Of a stretch of 64,000 nt of DNA, positions 25,278 through 33,959 are shown one piece after another. Under the pieces are notes generated by a model that ran no database searches, was not told the DNA's origin, and saw nothing but the letters and a program-made list of their open reading frames with translations. How positions within the stretch are numbered: the stretch's first letter is position 1; every line of letters begins with the position of its first letter. Origin of the DNA: Lentilactobacillus kisonensis DSM 19906 = JCM 15041 (GTDB lineage Bacteria; Bacillota; Bacilli; Lactobacillales; Lactobacillaceae); NCBI RefSeq assembly GCF_001434135.1, contig NZ_AZEB01000010.1, positions 1 through 64,000 on the forward strand, read 5' to 3'. The position numbers and the translations under genes were made by a program.

Positions 25278-26039
25278 TTATACTCGTCGTTTTTTAAAGA
25301 TTAAGTACCCGAACACACTAAAAATAATCATATAAGCGATGTTGGCAATGATAATCTGATCAGTGCTCAAATAGGAAATCTTACTAAAGTAACCGGGAAT
25401 CATCAGTTGATTAATTACATATATCATATTAAGTGGATTCCATTTGAGTAGCGGAATGAGACTAGGAAAATTTCCCATAATGACGCTTGAAAACGCTGCT
25501 CCCAAGAAGATAATTGCCAATCCGATGCCCACAACTGCCGGATTGTTCTTAATCCAAGAAATCAAGAAGAACGCTAAGGTAACAATAAATAATATATAAA
25601 TGAAACTGCCTGTTAAGCTCATTAACAGCGCATTAATGAGATCTGAATGCTTGAATGAAGTTGTCCACTGATAACGGTTACCAACAAATAAGGCTTTAAA
25701 AATAACAGTTATTAGAAAGCTCAAAACCATCAAAGCAAGTCCATAGAGAATAATGACAAGCATTTTAGCAGTGTAAATATATGCTTTATGCGAGCTTTTA
25801 TAAAACAACGTCATAATGGTCCGGTTCTGATACTCCATCGCCATAAACGTCGATGCAATGGTGATCATGATAATGGTGACCCATTGCCCAGCACCAAATC
25901 CCTGAGCGACAATGCCACGGCTAACCCCTGATTTGGAGACGGCTGAATATAACATCAAAACAAACAACGCAATCACGCCATACAGCGGAATTCGTTGATG
26001 GCTGAATTTGAAAAACTCCTGCTTTAAACTATTTTTCAT
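25278..26039 (-). CDS. LanE-like ABC permease (type A)
   Basis: 253 residues. Residues 1-83 equal those of the 20787 permease, the rest is only moderately similar (KWNPLNMIYVINQL, end YLIFKKRRV). The 144-bp stretch 25933-26076 is base-for-base identical to 21439-21582, pointing to recent gene conversion. Start overlaps the ATPase stop by 11 bases. Confidence 0.85.
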   Translation of the reverse strand: MKNSLKQEFFKFSHQRIPLYGVIALFVLMLYSAVSKSGVSRGIVAQGFGAGQWVTIIMITIASTFMAMEYQNRTIMTLFYKSSHKAYIYTAKMLVIILYGLALMVLSFLITVIFKALFVGNRYQWTTSFKHSDLINALLMSLTGSFIYILFIVTLAFFLISWIKNNPAVVGIGLAIIFLGAAFSSVIMGNFPSLIPLLKWNPLNMIYVINQLMIPGYFSKISYLSTDQIIIANIAYMIIFSVFGYLIFKKRRV

Positions 26040-26916
26040 GATTCTGCCTTCTTTGCTGTTCAAGCAAGCTGACAATTGTCTGTTCGAAGTTCAAGCCCTG
26101 TGGTGATAATTCCAATAACCGGATGTGATGAGAATAGAGGATATCTTGAACTGGATACGACTGGTCCCGTGCAATCAGTAGATAATTATCTGTCTTGGTA
26201 ATCGGAATTCGATTATCCCTGAAAAGTTTCTCAGTAGCTGGCATATCTTCGGTTAATAACCGGAATTGCTGGTGACTAACCCGGTTGAACTCATCAATCG
26301 GTTGATCAACAATAATCTTGCCCTCAGTAATCAGTAACACATTGGTCATGACTTTTTGCAATTCACCTAGTACATGACTAGAAATCAGAAAAGCCGATCC
26401 CTGAGCCGCATACTGCTTGATAATCTTCCGAATCAAAATTGTGGCTTCAATATCCAGGCCGTTCATTGGTTCATCCAGAATAACCAGTTGCGGTTTATTC
26501 AATAACGCAATCGCAATCCCCAGTTTCTGCTTCATCCCCATTGAATAATCTTTTGACTTATTATTGATATAAGAAGTCATTCCTAGGAGCGAAACCACAT
26601 GATTCATATCAGCCTCATCAAGCGAATATAATTTGAGATTTTCCAGACCGGTTAGAAACGGATAAATAGCAGGATGTTCAATCAGTGCGCCGACTCGGGT
26701 TAACGCACCGTGGTCGTTCTCGGTAACTGACTTGTTTTCAACTGAAATCTTGCCAGTAAACTTGGTCAACCCTAAAATCGTTTTCATGATTGTGGTTTTA
26801 CCAGCCCCATTAGGCCCAATCAGACCAACAATCGAGCCGGGGTTAACTCGAAACGAAACGTCTTTAACAATTTTCTTTCTGCCAATAAAGGTATTAATAT
26901 GATTAACTTGAAGCAT
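26029..26916 (-). CDS. LanF-like ABC ATP-binding protein
   Basis: 295 residues: Walker A GPNGAGKTT, signature DYSMGMKQK, Walker B LVILDEPMNGLDI, ISSHVLGEL. Paralog of the ATPase at 21535, with which it differs mainly in the C-terminal extension. ATG at 26916 is preceded by GGAGATGATTTG. Powers triplet 2 and possibly the orphan permease at 23471. Self-protection from a bacteriocin is the family role; the actual substrate is not known. Confidence 0.9.
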   Translation of the reverse strand: MLQVNHINTFIGRKKIVKDVSFRVNPGSIVGLIGPNGAGKTTIMKTILGLTKFTGKISVENKSVTENDHGALTRVGALIEHPAIYPFLTGLENLKLYSLDEADMNHVVSLLGMTSYINNKSKDYSMGMKQKLGIAIALLNKPQLVILDEPMNGLDIEATILIRKIIKQYAAQGSAFLISSHVLGELQKVMTNVLLITEGKIIVDQPIDEFNRVSHQQFRLLTEDMPATEKLFRDNRIPITKTDNYLLIARDQSYPVQDILYSHHIRLLELSPQGLNFEQTIVSLLEQQRRQNHEK

Positions 26917-26986
26917 CAAATCATCTCCATATTATTTCTGCAGAAAACTAAAATGACATAACTTAATTTTAAAAACCGCTCAGTTT

Positions 26987-27787
26987 CTAGTTATCGGTTT
27001 CCACCCAGTTTTTAAGCAAATAAATGCTAATAGCTGATTCAACAATGGCTAGTGCCAGAATGTAAACACTCGCAAAGTAAACTTCAAAGTAAACATTAGA
27101 AGAGTAATTAACCAAGTCATGGAAGTGGTGCAAGAACCCATTCACAAGTTCTATCGTATAAGTAGAAAAATACAGGAACCCAACGATGACAACGACATAT
27201 AAAATAAATCGGAAAAATTTTTGGCGGGCATCTGGCAGGAAGTTAGTGAGTGAATTCCCAATCAGGTGAATTAAGCTAATCGTTGCCCAGAAAAACAATG
27301 CCAGCGCAATGGTAAGCAGAATTGAACCCGTAATGATGACAAAAATATTCATCCCAAAGCTGGATTTATCGGAATTTTGATAGGTTTCCGAAAAGATTCG
27401 CCGGACTTGCCTACTGATCTCCGGGAAATCCAGGGCCGAAGTAACGAGTGCTAACCCAATTTGGGATAATCCTAGATAAACCATCCCTACCAAGGCAGAT
27501 AACATCCCCGCAGAATATAACTTTGTATCACTGGCTGGAATCAATCGGTAAGAACTGTTGACATAGGTATGTTCGACGTTTCTTGCCAACAGGATAAACG
27601 CCACAAAGCTGGCGATTACCGAATACGAGAACGTAATTGCTAGCGGGTCCATTCCGCTCAATGTTCCCTTATACACTTCAAAGAGAATCGTCAAAATAAT
27701 TGCTAACACGTCGACAATTAAGATTCGGTTAATGATCGAAATCTTGGGACGCGACAGCGCTTTAGTTATACTCATGAAACTAGTCAT
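26987..27787 (-). CDS. Membrane subunit of a YtrA-regulated ABC transporter
   Basis: 266 residues, six helices, in the position and style of the permease genes that follow YtrB-type ATPases. An early helix IINRILIVDVLAIILTILF and the YRLIPASDTKLYSAGMLSALVGMVYLG segment are visible. The ATG at 27787 overlaps the ATPase stop by eight bases (ATGACTAG). Another ATG four codons later is possible. No close family name can be given. With the genes at 27780 and 28477 it forms a three-gene unit. Confidence 0.72.
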   Translation of the reverse strand: MTSFMSITKALSRPKISIINRILIVDVLAIILTILFEVYKGTLSGMDPLAITFSYSVIASFVAFILLARNVEHTYVNSSYRLIPASDTKLYSAGMLSALVGMVYLGLSQIGLALVTSALDFPEISRQVRRIFSETYQNSDKSSFGMNIFVIITGSILLTIALALFFWATISLIHLIGNSLTNFLPDARQKFFRFILYVVVIVGFLYFSTYTIELVNGFLHHFHDLVNYSSNVYFEVYFASVYILALAIVESAISIYLLKNWVETDN

Positions 27788-28493
27788 CCATATCATTCCC
27801 TTCATAAATACTTTCGTAATACTGTTCAATACCTTCCGCGTACTGGGAACGAATCTCCTCAGCGCTCTTTTGGGTATAAATTCGACGATCCTTAATAATG
27901 ACCACTTCATCTAAAATACTCGAAATTTCGGAAACATAGTGATCGGAAACCACAATCACAGCATCCGGTGCTTTCCATTTAATGATGCTTTGAATAATCT
28001 TCTTGCGGCTCATACTATCAATTCCGCCAAAGGGTTCGTCTAACAGATAAACCTTTGTATCTCTCGATAGGGTCAACCCAATTACTAATTTCTCCTTCAT
28101 CCCTTTTGAAAGAGCTGATAACCGCAGCCCTTCATCGATTTGAAGAAAACCGGCAACCTGGTTGTATCGATCCACCGAAAAGTCAGGATAAACGTCTTCG
28201 TAAAAGCTAATAATCTTTTCAATTCGGATGCTGGGGTTAAAACCATCAAGCTGTTCACTGAAGCTAACCACCGCTTTTTTAGCCGCAACGGCATCTTGGC
28301 CAGCAATCTTAATTGTTCCGTGGGCCCCCTTAGCAAGCCCGGCAATTAGGCGCATCAACGTCGTTTTCCCAGCCCCATTTTCACCAAGCAAGCCGACCGT
28401 TTTACCTTGTTCAATGTTTAAATTAATGTCTTCTAAAATACTTTTGTAGTTCTTATGATAAGTAAGGTTTGAAATCTCAATTGTGTTGGTCAT
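27780..28493 (-). CDS. YtrB-like ABC ATP-binding protein
   Basis: 237 residues: Walker A GENGAGKTT, signature ALSKGMKEK, Walker B VYLLDEPFGGIDS, switch region VSDHYVSEI. DEPFGGID and the short length are typical of ATPases in GntR/YtrA-controlled units, which in Bacillus respond to cell-wall antibiotics. Overlaps the GntR gene by 17 bases and the permease by eight, so all three are translated together. Confidence 0.88.
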   Translation of the reverse strand: MTNTIEISNLTYHKNYKSILEDINLNIEQGKTVGLLGENGAGKTTLMRLIAGLAKGAHGTIKIAGQDAVAAKKAVVSFSEQLDGFNPSIRIEKIISFYEDVYPDFSVDRYNQVAGFLQIDEGLRLSALSKGMKEKLVIGLTLSRDTKVYLLDEPFGGIDSMSRKKIIQSIIKWKAPDAVIVVSDHYVSEISSILDEVVIIKDRRIYTQKSAEEIRSQYAEGIEQYYESIYEGNDMDD

Positions 28494-28863
28494 CTTTATT
28501 AGTCCTCCTGTCTTTTATATATTGTCTTAAGTACTGCACGATTTCATCATCAGTCACGTTTAAATTGTGTAAGTTTTCATACATTGCGTGCAATTGTTCC
28601 ATAATCATCTTGTGGCGAACTTGATTAATGGCTGCTTGATCCTCCGTTACAAAGTTCCCCAATCCCCGCTTGGACTCAAGAATTCCTTCTGAAATCAATT
28701 CACTTAGCGCTCGCTGAACGGTGTTGACATTAACCGTTAAGTCAACCGCCAGCTGCCGGACAGCCGGAATCTTTTCTCCCGGAACAAGCTTACCGGTGAT
28801 GATCCGCCCGTAAATATAATTTTTGATTTGATAATAAATTGGAATTTTGTCATCAAACTTCAT
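28477..28863 (-). CDS. GntR-family repressor, YtrA subfamily
   Basis: 128 residues: winged helix with YYQIKNYIYGRIITGKLVPGEKIPAVRQLAVDLTVNVNTVQRALSEL, then the wing GILESKRGLGNFV. The short C-terminus of about 50 residues with no large ligand domain is the YtrA hallmark. It sits first in its operon and likely represses it through the dyad at 28879-28908. AGGGAGGTAGC is upstream of the ATG. Confidence 0.9.
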   Translation of the reverse strand: MKFDDKIPIYYQIKNYIYGRIITGKLVPGEKIPAVRQLAVDLTVNVNTVQRALSELISEGILESKRGLGNFVTEDQAAINQVRHKMIMEQLHAMYENLHNLNVTDDEIVQYLRQYIKDRRTNKDDQHN

Positions 28864-28878
28864 TGTGCTACCTCCCTA

Positions 28879-28908
28879 GTGTTATATCTTACTAATACAC
28901 AATAACAC
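28879..28908 (-). promoter_or_regulatory. Dyad upstream of YtrA-like gene, candidate operator
   Basis: GTGTTAT and ATAACAC stand as inverted repeats 16 bases apart, within 45 bases of the GntR start codon. Position and symmetry fit autoregulation, as established for YtrA. No experimental site is known to me for this organism. Confidence 0.55.
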
Positions 28909-29021
28909 GGTTTTACGAAATTGCAAATATGATTCTAAGATAATTGTAGAAAATCGTGACAGAAATAATTACGCAAACAATTAATTGGTGATAGTTCAAT
29001 TTCAAAATTGGTTGACGCTAC

Positions 29022-29069
29022 AAAAAGACCCACACGACATATAGTTAAATAGGTCGTCTGGGTCTTTTT
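29022..29069. terminator. Strong bidirectional hairpin terminator
   Basis: AAAAAGACCCACACGAC pairs with GTCGTCTGGGTCTTTTT, with A-run and U-run on opposite sides, so it can work in either direction. It lies between the end of the 29346 gene (minus strand, reading through the composite repeat) and the YtrA-type promoter, insulating one from the other. Confidence 0.8.
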
Positions 29070-29147
29070 ACTGGGTTGATTGCTATTATTTTGCTTTATA
29101 AATTTTGAAATGAATTGACGGTGTTCTGTTCTCTTTTTACATAGATT

Positions 29148-29347
29148 GGGATCGCTCCGCAAAGCAAAAGCCTGCACCTAGACTACCTTAGCCCAAAATC
29201 CAAGCCCAGGATTTTCGGCAGCATAGTGGAAACGTGCGAAGCCAAGCAGAGACTTGCATCTAAGGAACTTCCAACTCAAACCCAAGCCCAGGGTTTAAGC
29301 TGAAAGCTCCTTAGATTCCAGTCTCTAACCGCTTGGTTTCGCACTCT
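29148..29347. repeat. Composite hairpin repeat copy 5 (type B plus half element)
   Basis: Read on the minus strand, a type B hairpin (GTGCGAAACCAAGCGGTTAG with CTTGGCTTCGCAC) spans about 29232-29346. It is followed by GTTTCCACTATG, a junction also found at 54422, and then by the right half of a second element ending TTTGCGGAGCGATCCC. The element begins on the stop codon of the 29346 gene (TAGAGTGCG). Arms show several mismatches, so this is an older copy. Confidence 0.8.
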
Positions 29348-29969
29348 AATTGTGTACCACCCCCGGCAACAATTTTCCCATCGAATTAATTTCCAATCTT
29401 ACCAATACCACTTTGTCATTATCCAATGGCAAGCCATCAATATAGACTTCCCGGTGTTGATTATCGTGAACCCGCTCATAGCCATTATCCTTAATTGCAT
29501 CGGTGAGTCTTTTTAGTGCTGGCGCATCTAGTGTTACCGGTCCTTGGTTAATTGTTTGGATTTCAATGCCCTCGGCTAGATGTTCAAAGTGAAGTTCATC
29601 CTCGTCGAAGTTATCAAAATTGGTTTTGGTCATTGCGGCCGCAAACGCCTTTTCATCAATAAATAACGGTTGCTTGATCCAAATTTTAAAGTGTTCACCA
29701 CCACCGTCTTTAGCCGTCCATACTGCCTGAACTGGATAGGGAACGTAGGCTTTAAATCCCGAAACCGGAATGTCATTGTCTGGCCCACCACTAATCGTCT
29801 TGGCAACTTGGGCAGCAGCACTTGCCAACCTCAAAAAGTTAGCGTCATCCGTATGCTCAGCGGCGTCTCCTTCAGCTGTCAGGTAGCTGCGTTCCGTTAA
29901 ATCAACAAATCGCGGTTCCTCAATGCGGCCATATTCTTCTGGCTCAAATGTTTCCCAATTAAACATCAT
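29346..29969 (-). CDS. GyrI-like small-molecule-binding domain protein
   Basis: 207 residues, soluble. FVDLTERSYLTAEGDA near residue 22 and the late block HREVYIDGLPLDNDKVVLVRLEI fit the GyrI-like/SOUL-type fold that binds amphipathic drugs or haem in MerR-type regulators. The central WTAKDGGGEHFKIWIKQPLFI lies between. AAGGGGTG precedes two ATGs; I use the first. It has no DNA-binding domain, so is probably a stand-alone binding or sequestering protein. Family call is moderate. Confidence 0.72.
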   Translation of the reverse strand: MMFNWETFEPEEYGRIEEPRFVDLTERSYLTAEGDAAEHTDDANFLRLASAAAQVAKTISGGPDNDIPVSGFKAYVPYPVQAVWTAKDGGGEHFKIWIKQPLFIDEKAFAAAMTKTNFDNFDEDELHFEHLAEGIEIQTINQGPVTLDAPALKRLTDAIKDNGYERVHDNQHREVYIDGLPLDNDKVVLVRLEINSMGKLLPGVVHN

Positions 29970-30226
29970 TATCACCCCTTATTTGCGGTCAATATAAGCC
30001 GAATCGGGGGTAAAAGCAACCAATTAGACCGCTCAAATCCACGTGCCGCTTTCGGGACAACAGTAGTCCAATTGACCCTCAGTTGTGCACCTTGTTTGTA
30101 TTTGGTTTTCTTTTCATTAAGTGAATCGGAATAATTGTCATTCACAATGTTTGCTTTTACCTCCTGCTAATTTATAATAATGGTGTATACGTAACCGCTT
30201 TCATTTATTCTAAGGGGGATTTCATT

Positions 30227-31123
30227 ATGACAATTAAAAACGTAACGGTTGCCGGTAGTGGTGTGTTGGGTAGTCAAATTGCCTTTCAAGCTGCTTTTAA
30301 GGGATTTAACGTCACTGTTTATGATATTAATGAGGACGCAATTAACAAGGCTAAAGATCGAATCAGGGGCCTGCGACATGCGTATAAAACCGATATTGCC
30401 GCCACCGATGCCGAGTTTGAAAAGGGGCTCGCCAATATCGGTTACAGCTGGGACTTACAGCAGGCTGTCTCTGACGCTGACTTAGTTATTGAAGCCATTC
30501 CGGAACGACCAGACATTAAAAAGGACTTCTACGAAAAAATTGCTAAATTTGCACCTAAAGAAGCCATCTTTACAAGTAACTCATCGACATTAGTGCCAAG
30601 TATGTTCATGGAAGATACTGGCCGGCCAGCCCAATTCTTGAACATGCACTTTGCCAACCAAGTTTGGTTGAACAATACGGCTGAAATTATGGGATCGCCG
30701 AAAACTGACCCCGCCATTTATCAAGAAATTGTTGATTTTGCCCGTAACATCGGTATGATCCCAATTCAATTGAAAAAAGAGCAGCCTGGTTATATCCTGA
30801 ACTCCTTATTAATTCCACTACTGAGTGCTGGTGAGGACCTTTGGGTAAAGGGCGTTGCGGATCCACAAATGATTGATCGAACTTGGATGGCGGCCACTGG
30901 TGCACCAATGGGACCATTTGCCATTCTAGATGTCGTTGGTATTCGAACGGCTTACAATATTACTTTGGCAGAAGCCCAAGCTCATCCAGAAGCCAATACC
31001 CAACCCCTTGCAGATGCACTAAAGAAGCTGCTTGATGAAGGCAAGCTGGGGATGGAGTCTGGAGAAGGCTTCTACCACTATCCAAATCCTGAATTTAAGC
31101 AGAAGGATTTCTTGAGTATTTAG
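30227..31123 (+). CDS. 3-hydroxyacyl-CoA dehydrogenase family protein, divergent active site
   Basis: 298 residues. NAD-binding Rossmann motif VAGSGVLGSQIAFQAAFKG at residues 7-25 with acidic residue in VYDIN, then SDADLVIEAIPE, SNSSTLVPS and NMHFANQ. The catalytic histidine is present, but the usual HFFNPV is HFANQV and the following MKLVE block is replaced. C-terminal domain ends GMESGEGFYHYPNP. Strong AGGGGG ribosome site. No beta-oxidation or butyrate genes are next to it, so the substrate may be a small hydroxy acid rather than an acyl-CoA. Confidence 0.85.
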   Translation: MTIKNVTVAGSGVLGSQIAFQAAFKGFNVTVYDINEDAINKAKDRIRGLRHAYKTDIAATDAEFEKGLANIGYSWDLQQAVSDADLVIEAIPERPDIKKDFYEKIAKFAPKEAIFTSNSSTLVPSMFMEDTGRPAQFLNMHFANQVWLNNTAEIMGSPKTDPAIYQEIVDFARNIGMIPIQLKKEQPGYILNSLLIPLLSAGEDLWVKGVADPQMIDRTWMAATGAPMGPFAILDVVGIRTAYNITLAEAQAHPEANTQPLADALKKLLDEGKLGMESGEGFYHYPNPEFKQKDFLSI

Positions 31124-31170
31124 TTTGCTAACTAGCATAAGTGTTCCAAATTAAAGTTGATCCTTTAATA

Positions 31171-31205
31171 AAAAGTGCAAACCAATATCTTGGTTTGCGC
31201 TTTTT
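31171..31205 (+). terminator. Terminator after the dehydrogenase
   Basis: Stem AAAAGTGCAAACCAA / TTGGTTTGCGCTTTTT with a short loop and U-run, 48 bases after the stop. Confidence 0.85.
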
Positions 31206-31282
31206 AGTTTCTTCAAGTCATTCAAAACAGGTAGTTGATACTAATATTTGTTCCTTTATCAACAAGCCTGCTTCACCCTATT

Positions 31283-32110
31283 TTATACTAAGCGCCGCAC
31301 AATCCCATTCGTTTCTTTGCGCCAGGCAGGGGCGTTCAGGGTTGAAATGCCAACTCCGCCCGTGTCCGATTGGCCGTGATCATGTAAGAAGAGGTTCTGC
31401 CCGAGATAAATTGCCACGTGCGAATTAACTTGCCCCTTTGAATTAGTGAAGAAGAAAATATCACCGCGCTTCATGTTTTGAAATTTAACGGGTGTTCCCA
31501 TTGTTACCAAGCTATAAGTTGTCACACTGTCTAGGCTTCCAAGTGTGACACCTGCTTTTGAGTAACAATACCTCACAAATGACGAGCAATCGAATTGGTG
31601 ATGGCGAACATCGCTCAGTGTTCGGCCACCACCATAATCATATTTCGACTTACCGACCAACTTTAGCCCAGCCGAAATTGCGGTTTCAACTTTAAGATTA
31701 GCCTCCTTCAACTGCTGCAGGTCACGAAACCGAACGTTTTGCGCACTGATCCAGTATTGATTGCCATTTTGCGAGAAGGAAATGTACCCTTTCCACTTAT
31801 GGTTATTAAGATCCTTGCGAGACTCCCCCATCACGTTATCCTTAAGATGATTCGTACGAACGGTGCCTAAGTACTTTTCCCCTGCAGTCCCCGCAGGCTT
31901 CGAATATAGCCGAGCAGTTCGGCGTAGAATCCTTAATCGGTAAGGATACTTATACGACTCAAACACTTTATTCGGTGCCACACCCTGCTTAACTGCCGCA
32001 ATTGGCGTTGGCGTACTATCCGAGCTTAGACTTGTCTTGATAAGGACACCAGCAACAATAATTATCCCCAGAATTCCTAAAACGAATAATAACCTATGAT
32101 GCGATTTCAT
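31283..32110 (-). CDS. Membrane-anchored NlpC/P60 cell-wall hydrolase
   Basis: 275 residues. Signal anchor LLFVLGILGIIIVAGVLI at residues 7-24. Middle part (about 60-130) is SH3-like or GW-type with LYSKPAGTAGEKYLG. The C-terminal NlpC/P60 domain carries FDCSSFVRYCYSKAG (catalytic Cys), the histidine in NSHVAIYLG, and a third histidine in LFLHDHG. Such enzymes cleave D-Glu to diamino acid bonds in peptidoglycan stem peptides. Hairpin repeat copy 6 lies 18 bases upstream of its start. Confidence 0.9.
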   Translation of the reverse strand: MKSHHRLLFVLGILGIIIVAGVLIKTSLSSDSTPTPIAAVKQGVAPNKVFESYKYPYRLRILRRTARLYSKPAGTAGEKYLGTVRTNHLKDNVMGESRKDLNNHKWKGYISFSQNGNQYWISAQNVRFRDLQQLKEANLKVETAISAGLKLVGKSKYDYGGGRTLSDVRHHQFDCSSFVRYCYSKAGVTLGSLDSVTTYSLVTMGTPVKFQNMKRGDIFFFTNSKGQVNSHVAIYLGQNLFLHDHGQSDTGGVGISTLNAPAWRKETNGIVRRLV

Positions 32111-32128
32111 TATAATTCTCCCCTAAAA

Positions 32129-32247
32129 AGTGAGCGGAGCAGAGCGGTTAATAATCAAAGTGTAAGTTTCCTTCGAGGAAAATTCCTGGTTCTAGAATTT
32201 TTGTAGAAGGTGCCTACACGCCGATTATTGCTCTGCGTAGCTGTCCT
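32129..32247. repeat. Hairpin repeat copy 6 (type A)
   Basis: Ends AGTGAGCGGAGCAGAGCGG and GCTCTGCGTAGCTGTCCT pair with each other. The lower arm AATAATC pairs with GATTATT, a private match. It occupies the leader of the NlpC/P60 gene. Confidence 0.9.
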
Positions 32248-32360
32248 GTAATGTTATGAACTAATTACATTATGGGCATAGTTATGAATTAGAGGTATCA
32301 ATTAACAACTTCTTATAAAGTTCTTAGGATTTTTAACCACCTTTTAGAAAACGACTAACG

Positions 32361-33317
32361 TTAATCTTCAGGTGTCAGTAAAACCTTTCCCACACTTTTC
32401 CCAGATTCAAGATAATCATAGGCTTGCTTTCCTTGGTCTAAGTCAAAAATGGTTGGTTCAACTGGTTTGACCAATCCCCGCTGAACGTATGCAAATAGGC
32501 GGGAACTACGTCTTTGCCGCTCTTTGGCGCTAGTTAGATAATCCCACAAATCCCCAGTAGCCAAAGTTTGCGACTTTCCCATCACATCTAGCAAGTCAAT
32601 CTTAGGTGGATTACCACCAGCTATGCCAAAGAAGACCACCGTTCCTCTGCGTTTTGCAAGCTTTAAACTCAACGGCACCGTGCTGCCAATCCCATCAAAC
32701 ACAGCGTCAAAATCCGATTCTAGTTTCTGATGCCATCCCGGCACCCTTAAGTAAACCTTGCTGGCACCATGCTTAAGTGCGACTTGCTGCTTGGCTTTGG
32801 TAGATACTGAACCAAATACATTCACCCCATCTGCCATGAGAATTTGGGCCAATAGTTGGCCGACGCCACCACTAATCCCATGAATAAAGGCGTTATCTCC
32901 AGGATGACTGCGAACAAGATCGTGGGCCAAGAAATCAGCGGTTAATCCTTGCAGGCCAATTGTGGCAGCCATTTTAGTGGTTAAGTCGCTAGGAATTTTA
33001 ATCGCTTTTTCAACTGGGATTGCGACTAACTCAGCGTTCGCCAAAGGGACGTCAACGAACAGAACCCGCTCACCAACCGTCCAATTTTCAACGGCATTAC
33101 CAACCTTAACAACTGTCCCCGCCGCTTCGTATCCATTAATATATGGGGCATGCTTTTTAATCTGGTAATCACCTCGGCGCCGGTAAATATCAGCGAAGTT
33201 CAAACCAATGAAGGCCGTTTGAACTAACAAATCGTGATTCGTCGATTTGGGATCAGCAACTTGCCCATACTTCAAAACTGAGGAATTCCCAAATTCATTA
33301 AAATAGAGTGCTTTCAT
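32361..33317 (-). CDS. Zinc-free medium-chain dehydrogenase/quinone oxidoreductase
   Basis: 318 residues of the MDR superfamily. GroES-like N-terminal part with GLNFADIYRRRGDY and GYEAAGTVVKVG, Rossmann part with GISGGVGQLLAQILMADG, and C-terminal GKSVGKVLLTP. Zinc ligands of alcohol dehydrogenases are missing, so it is of the QOR type that reduces quinones or enals with NADPH. It overlaps the upstream FMN reductase by 20 bases; the two form one operon. Confidence 0.88.
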   Translation of the reverse strand: MKALYFNEFGNSSVLKYGQVADPKSTNHDLLVQTAFIGLNFADIYRRRGDYQIKKHAPYINGYEAAGTVVKVGNAVENWTVGERVLFVDVPLANAELVAIPVEKAIKIPSDLTTKMAATIGLQGLTADFLAHDLVRSHPGDNAFIHGISGGVGQLLAQILMADGVNVFGSVSTKAKQQVALKHGASKVYLRVPGWHQKLESDFDAVFDGIGSTVPLSLKLAKRRGTVVFFGIAGGNPPKIDLLDVMGKSQTLATGDLWDYLTSAKERQRRSSRLFAYVQRGLVKPVEPTIFDLDQGKQAYDYLESGKSVGKVLLTPED

Positions 33318-33876
33318 CTAACTCCCCCATTTCCTGGTTGATTGTTTGCAGCCGCTGATTTAATCGCCCAAGTGTTGCCATTGCCCGACCATCTTCCACA
33401 ACATCCAACGGCCGGTGACCGTTGGCAATTACTGATGCGGTGAATTTCCAACCCAAAAAATCACAAATGTAATGGAATTCGGCGATGATTGGTTGGCCCT
33501 TTACCCGCGGATCGTCACTTCCAACCAGCAATATGATGATTCGTTTACCCATCATCTTGACCTTAAAATCTTTATCAGTCGCCAGGCTTTCAGACCATCG
33601 ATCAATGAAATTCTTGAGTAAACCAGAGACCCCATACCAGTATATTGGAGTTGCAAAAACAACCAGGTCAGCAGCAACTAGTTTGCTAACCAATGACTGA
33701 TAATCATCATGATCGACCTGCCATTTTCTACCCGTGTGCCGTTGATCAACAATTTCGTTGATTTGATAATCAGCTAAATCAATGCCGGTATGTGCCACGC
33801 CAGTTAACAATCTTTGAATCATTAACCCTGAATTGCTGGGCTTTCGGGAACTACCGTTAATCGCTAATAATCGCAT
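33298..33876 (-). CDS. NADPH-dependent FMN reductase (flavodoxin-like)
   Basis: 192 residues. N-terminal FMN phosphate loop INGSSRKPSNSGLM (residues 6-19), then VVFATPIYWYGVSGLLKNFIDRW, the standard FMN_red/NADPH reductase signature. Followed in overlap by the quinone-oxidoreductase gene and divergent from the Rgg regulator, which may control both. Likely a role in quinone or electrophile detoxification. Confidence 0.9.
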   Translation of the reverse strand: MRLLAINGSSRKPSNSGLMIQRLLTGVAHTGIDLADYQINEIVDQRHTGRKWQVDHDDYQSLVSKLVAADLVVFATPIYWYGVSGLLKNFIDRWSESLATDKDFKVKMMGKRIIILLVGSDDPRVKGQPIIAEFHYICDFLGWKFTASVIANGHRPLDVVEDGRAMATLGRLNQRLQTINQEMGELDESTLF

Positions 33877-33959
33877 TATTTTCCTCCAAATATGGCATCA
33901 GTATAGCATTGTGGCTATAATTGAAATCAAAAGTTGCATATAGTTCACAGGAGGGGTTA

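Noticed and set aside
28935-29177. Minus-strand ORF of 80 residues
   Set aside because: It lies over the terminator at 29022-29069 and the end of the composite repeat, has a charge pattern unlike a protein, and has no ribosome site.
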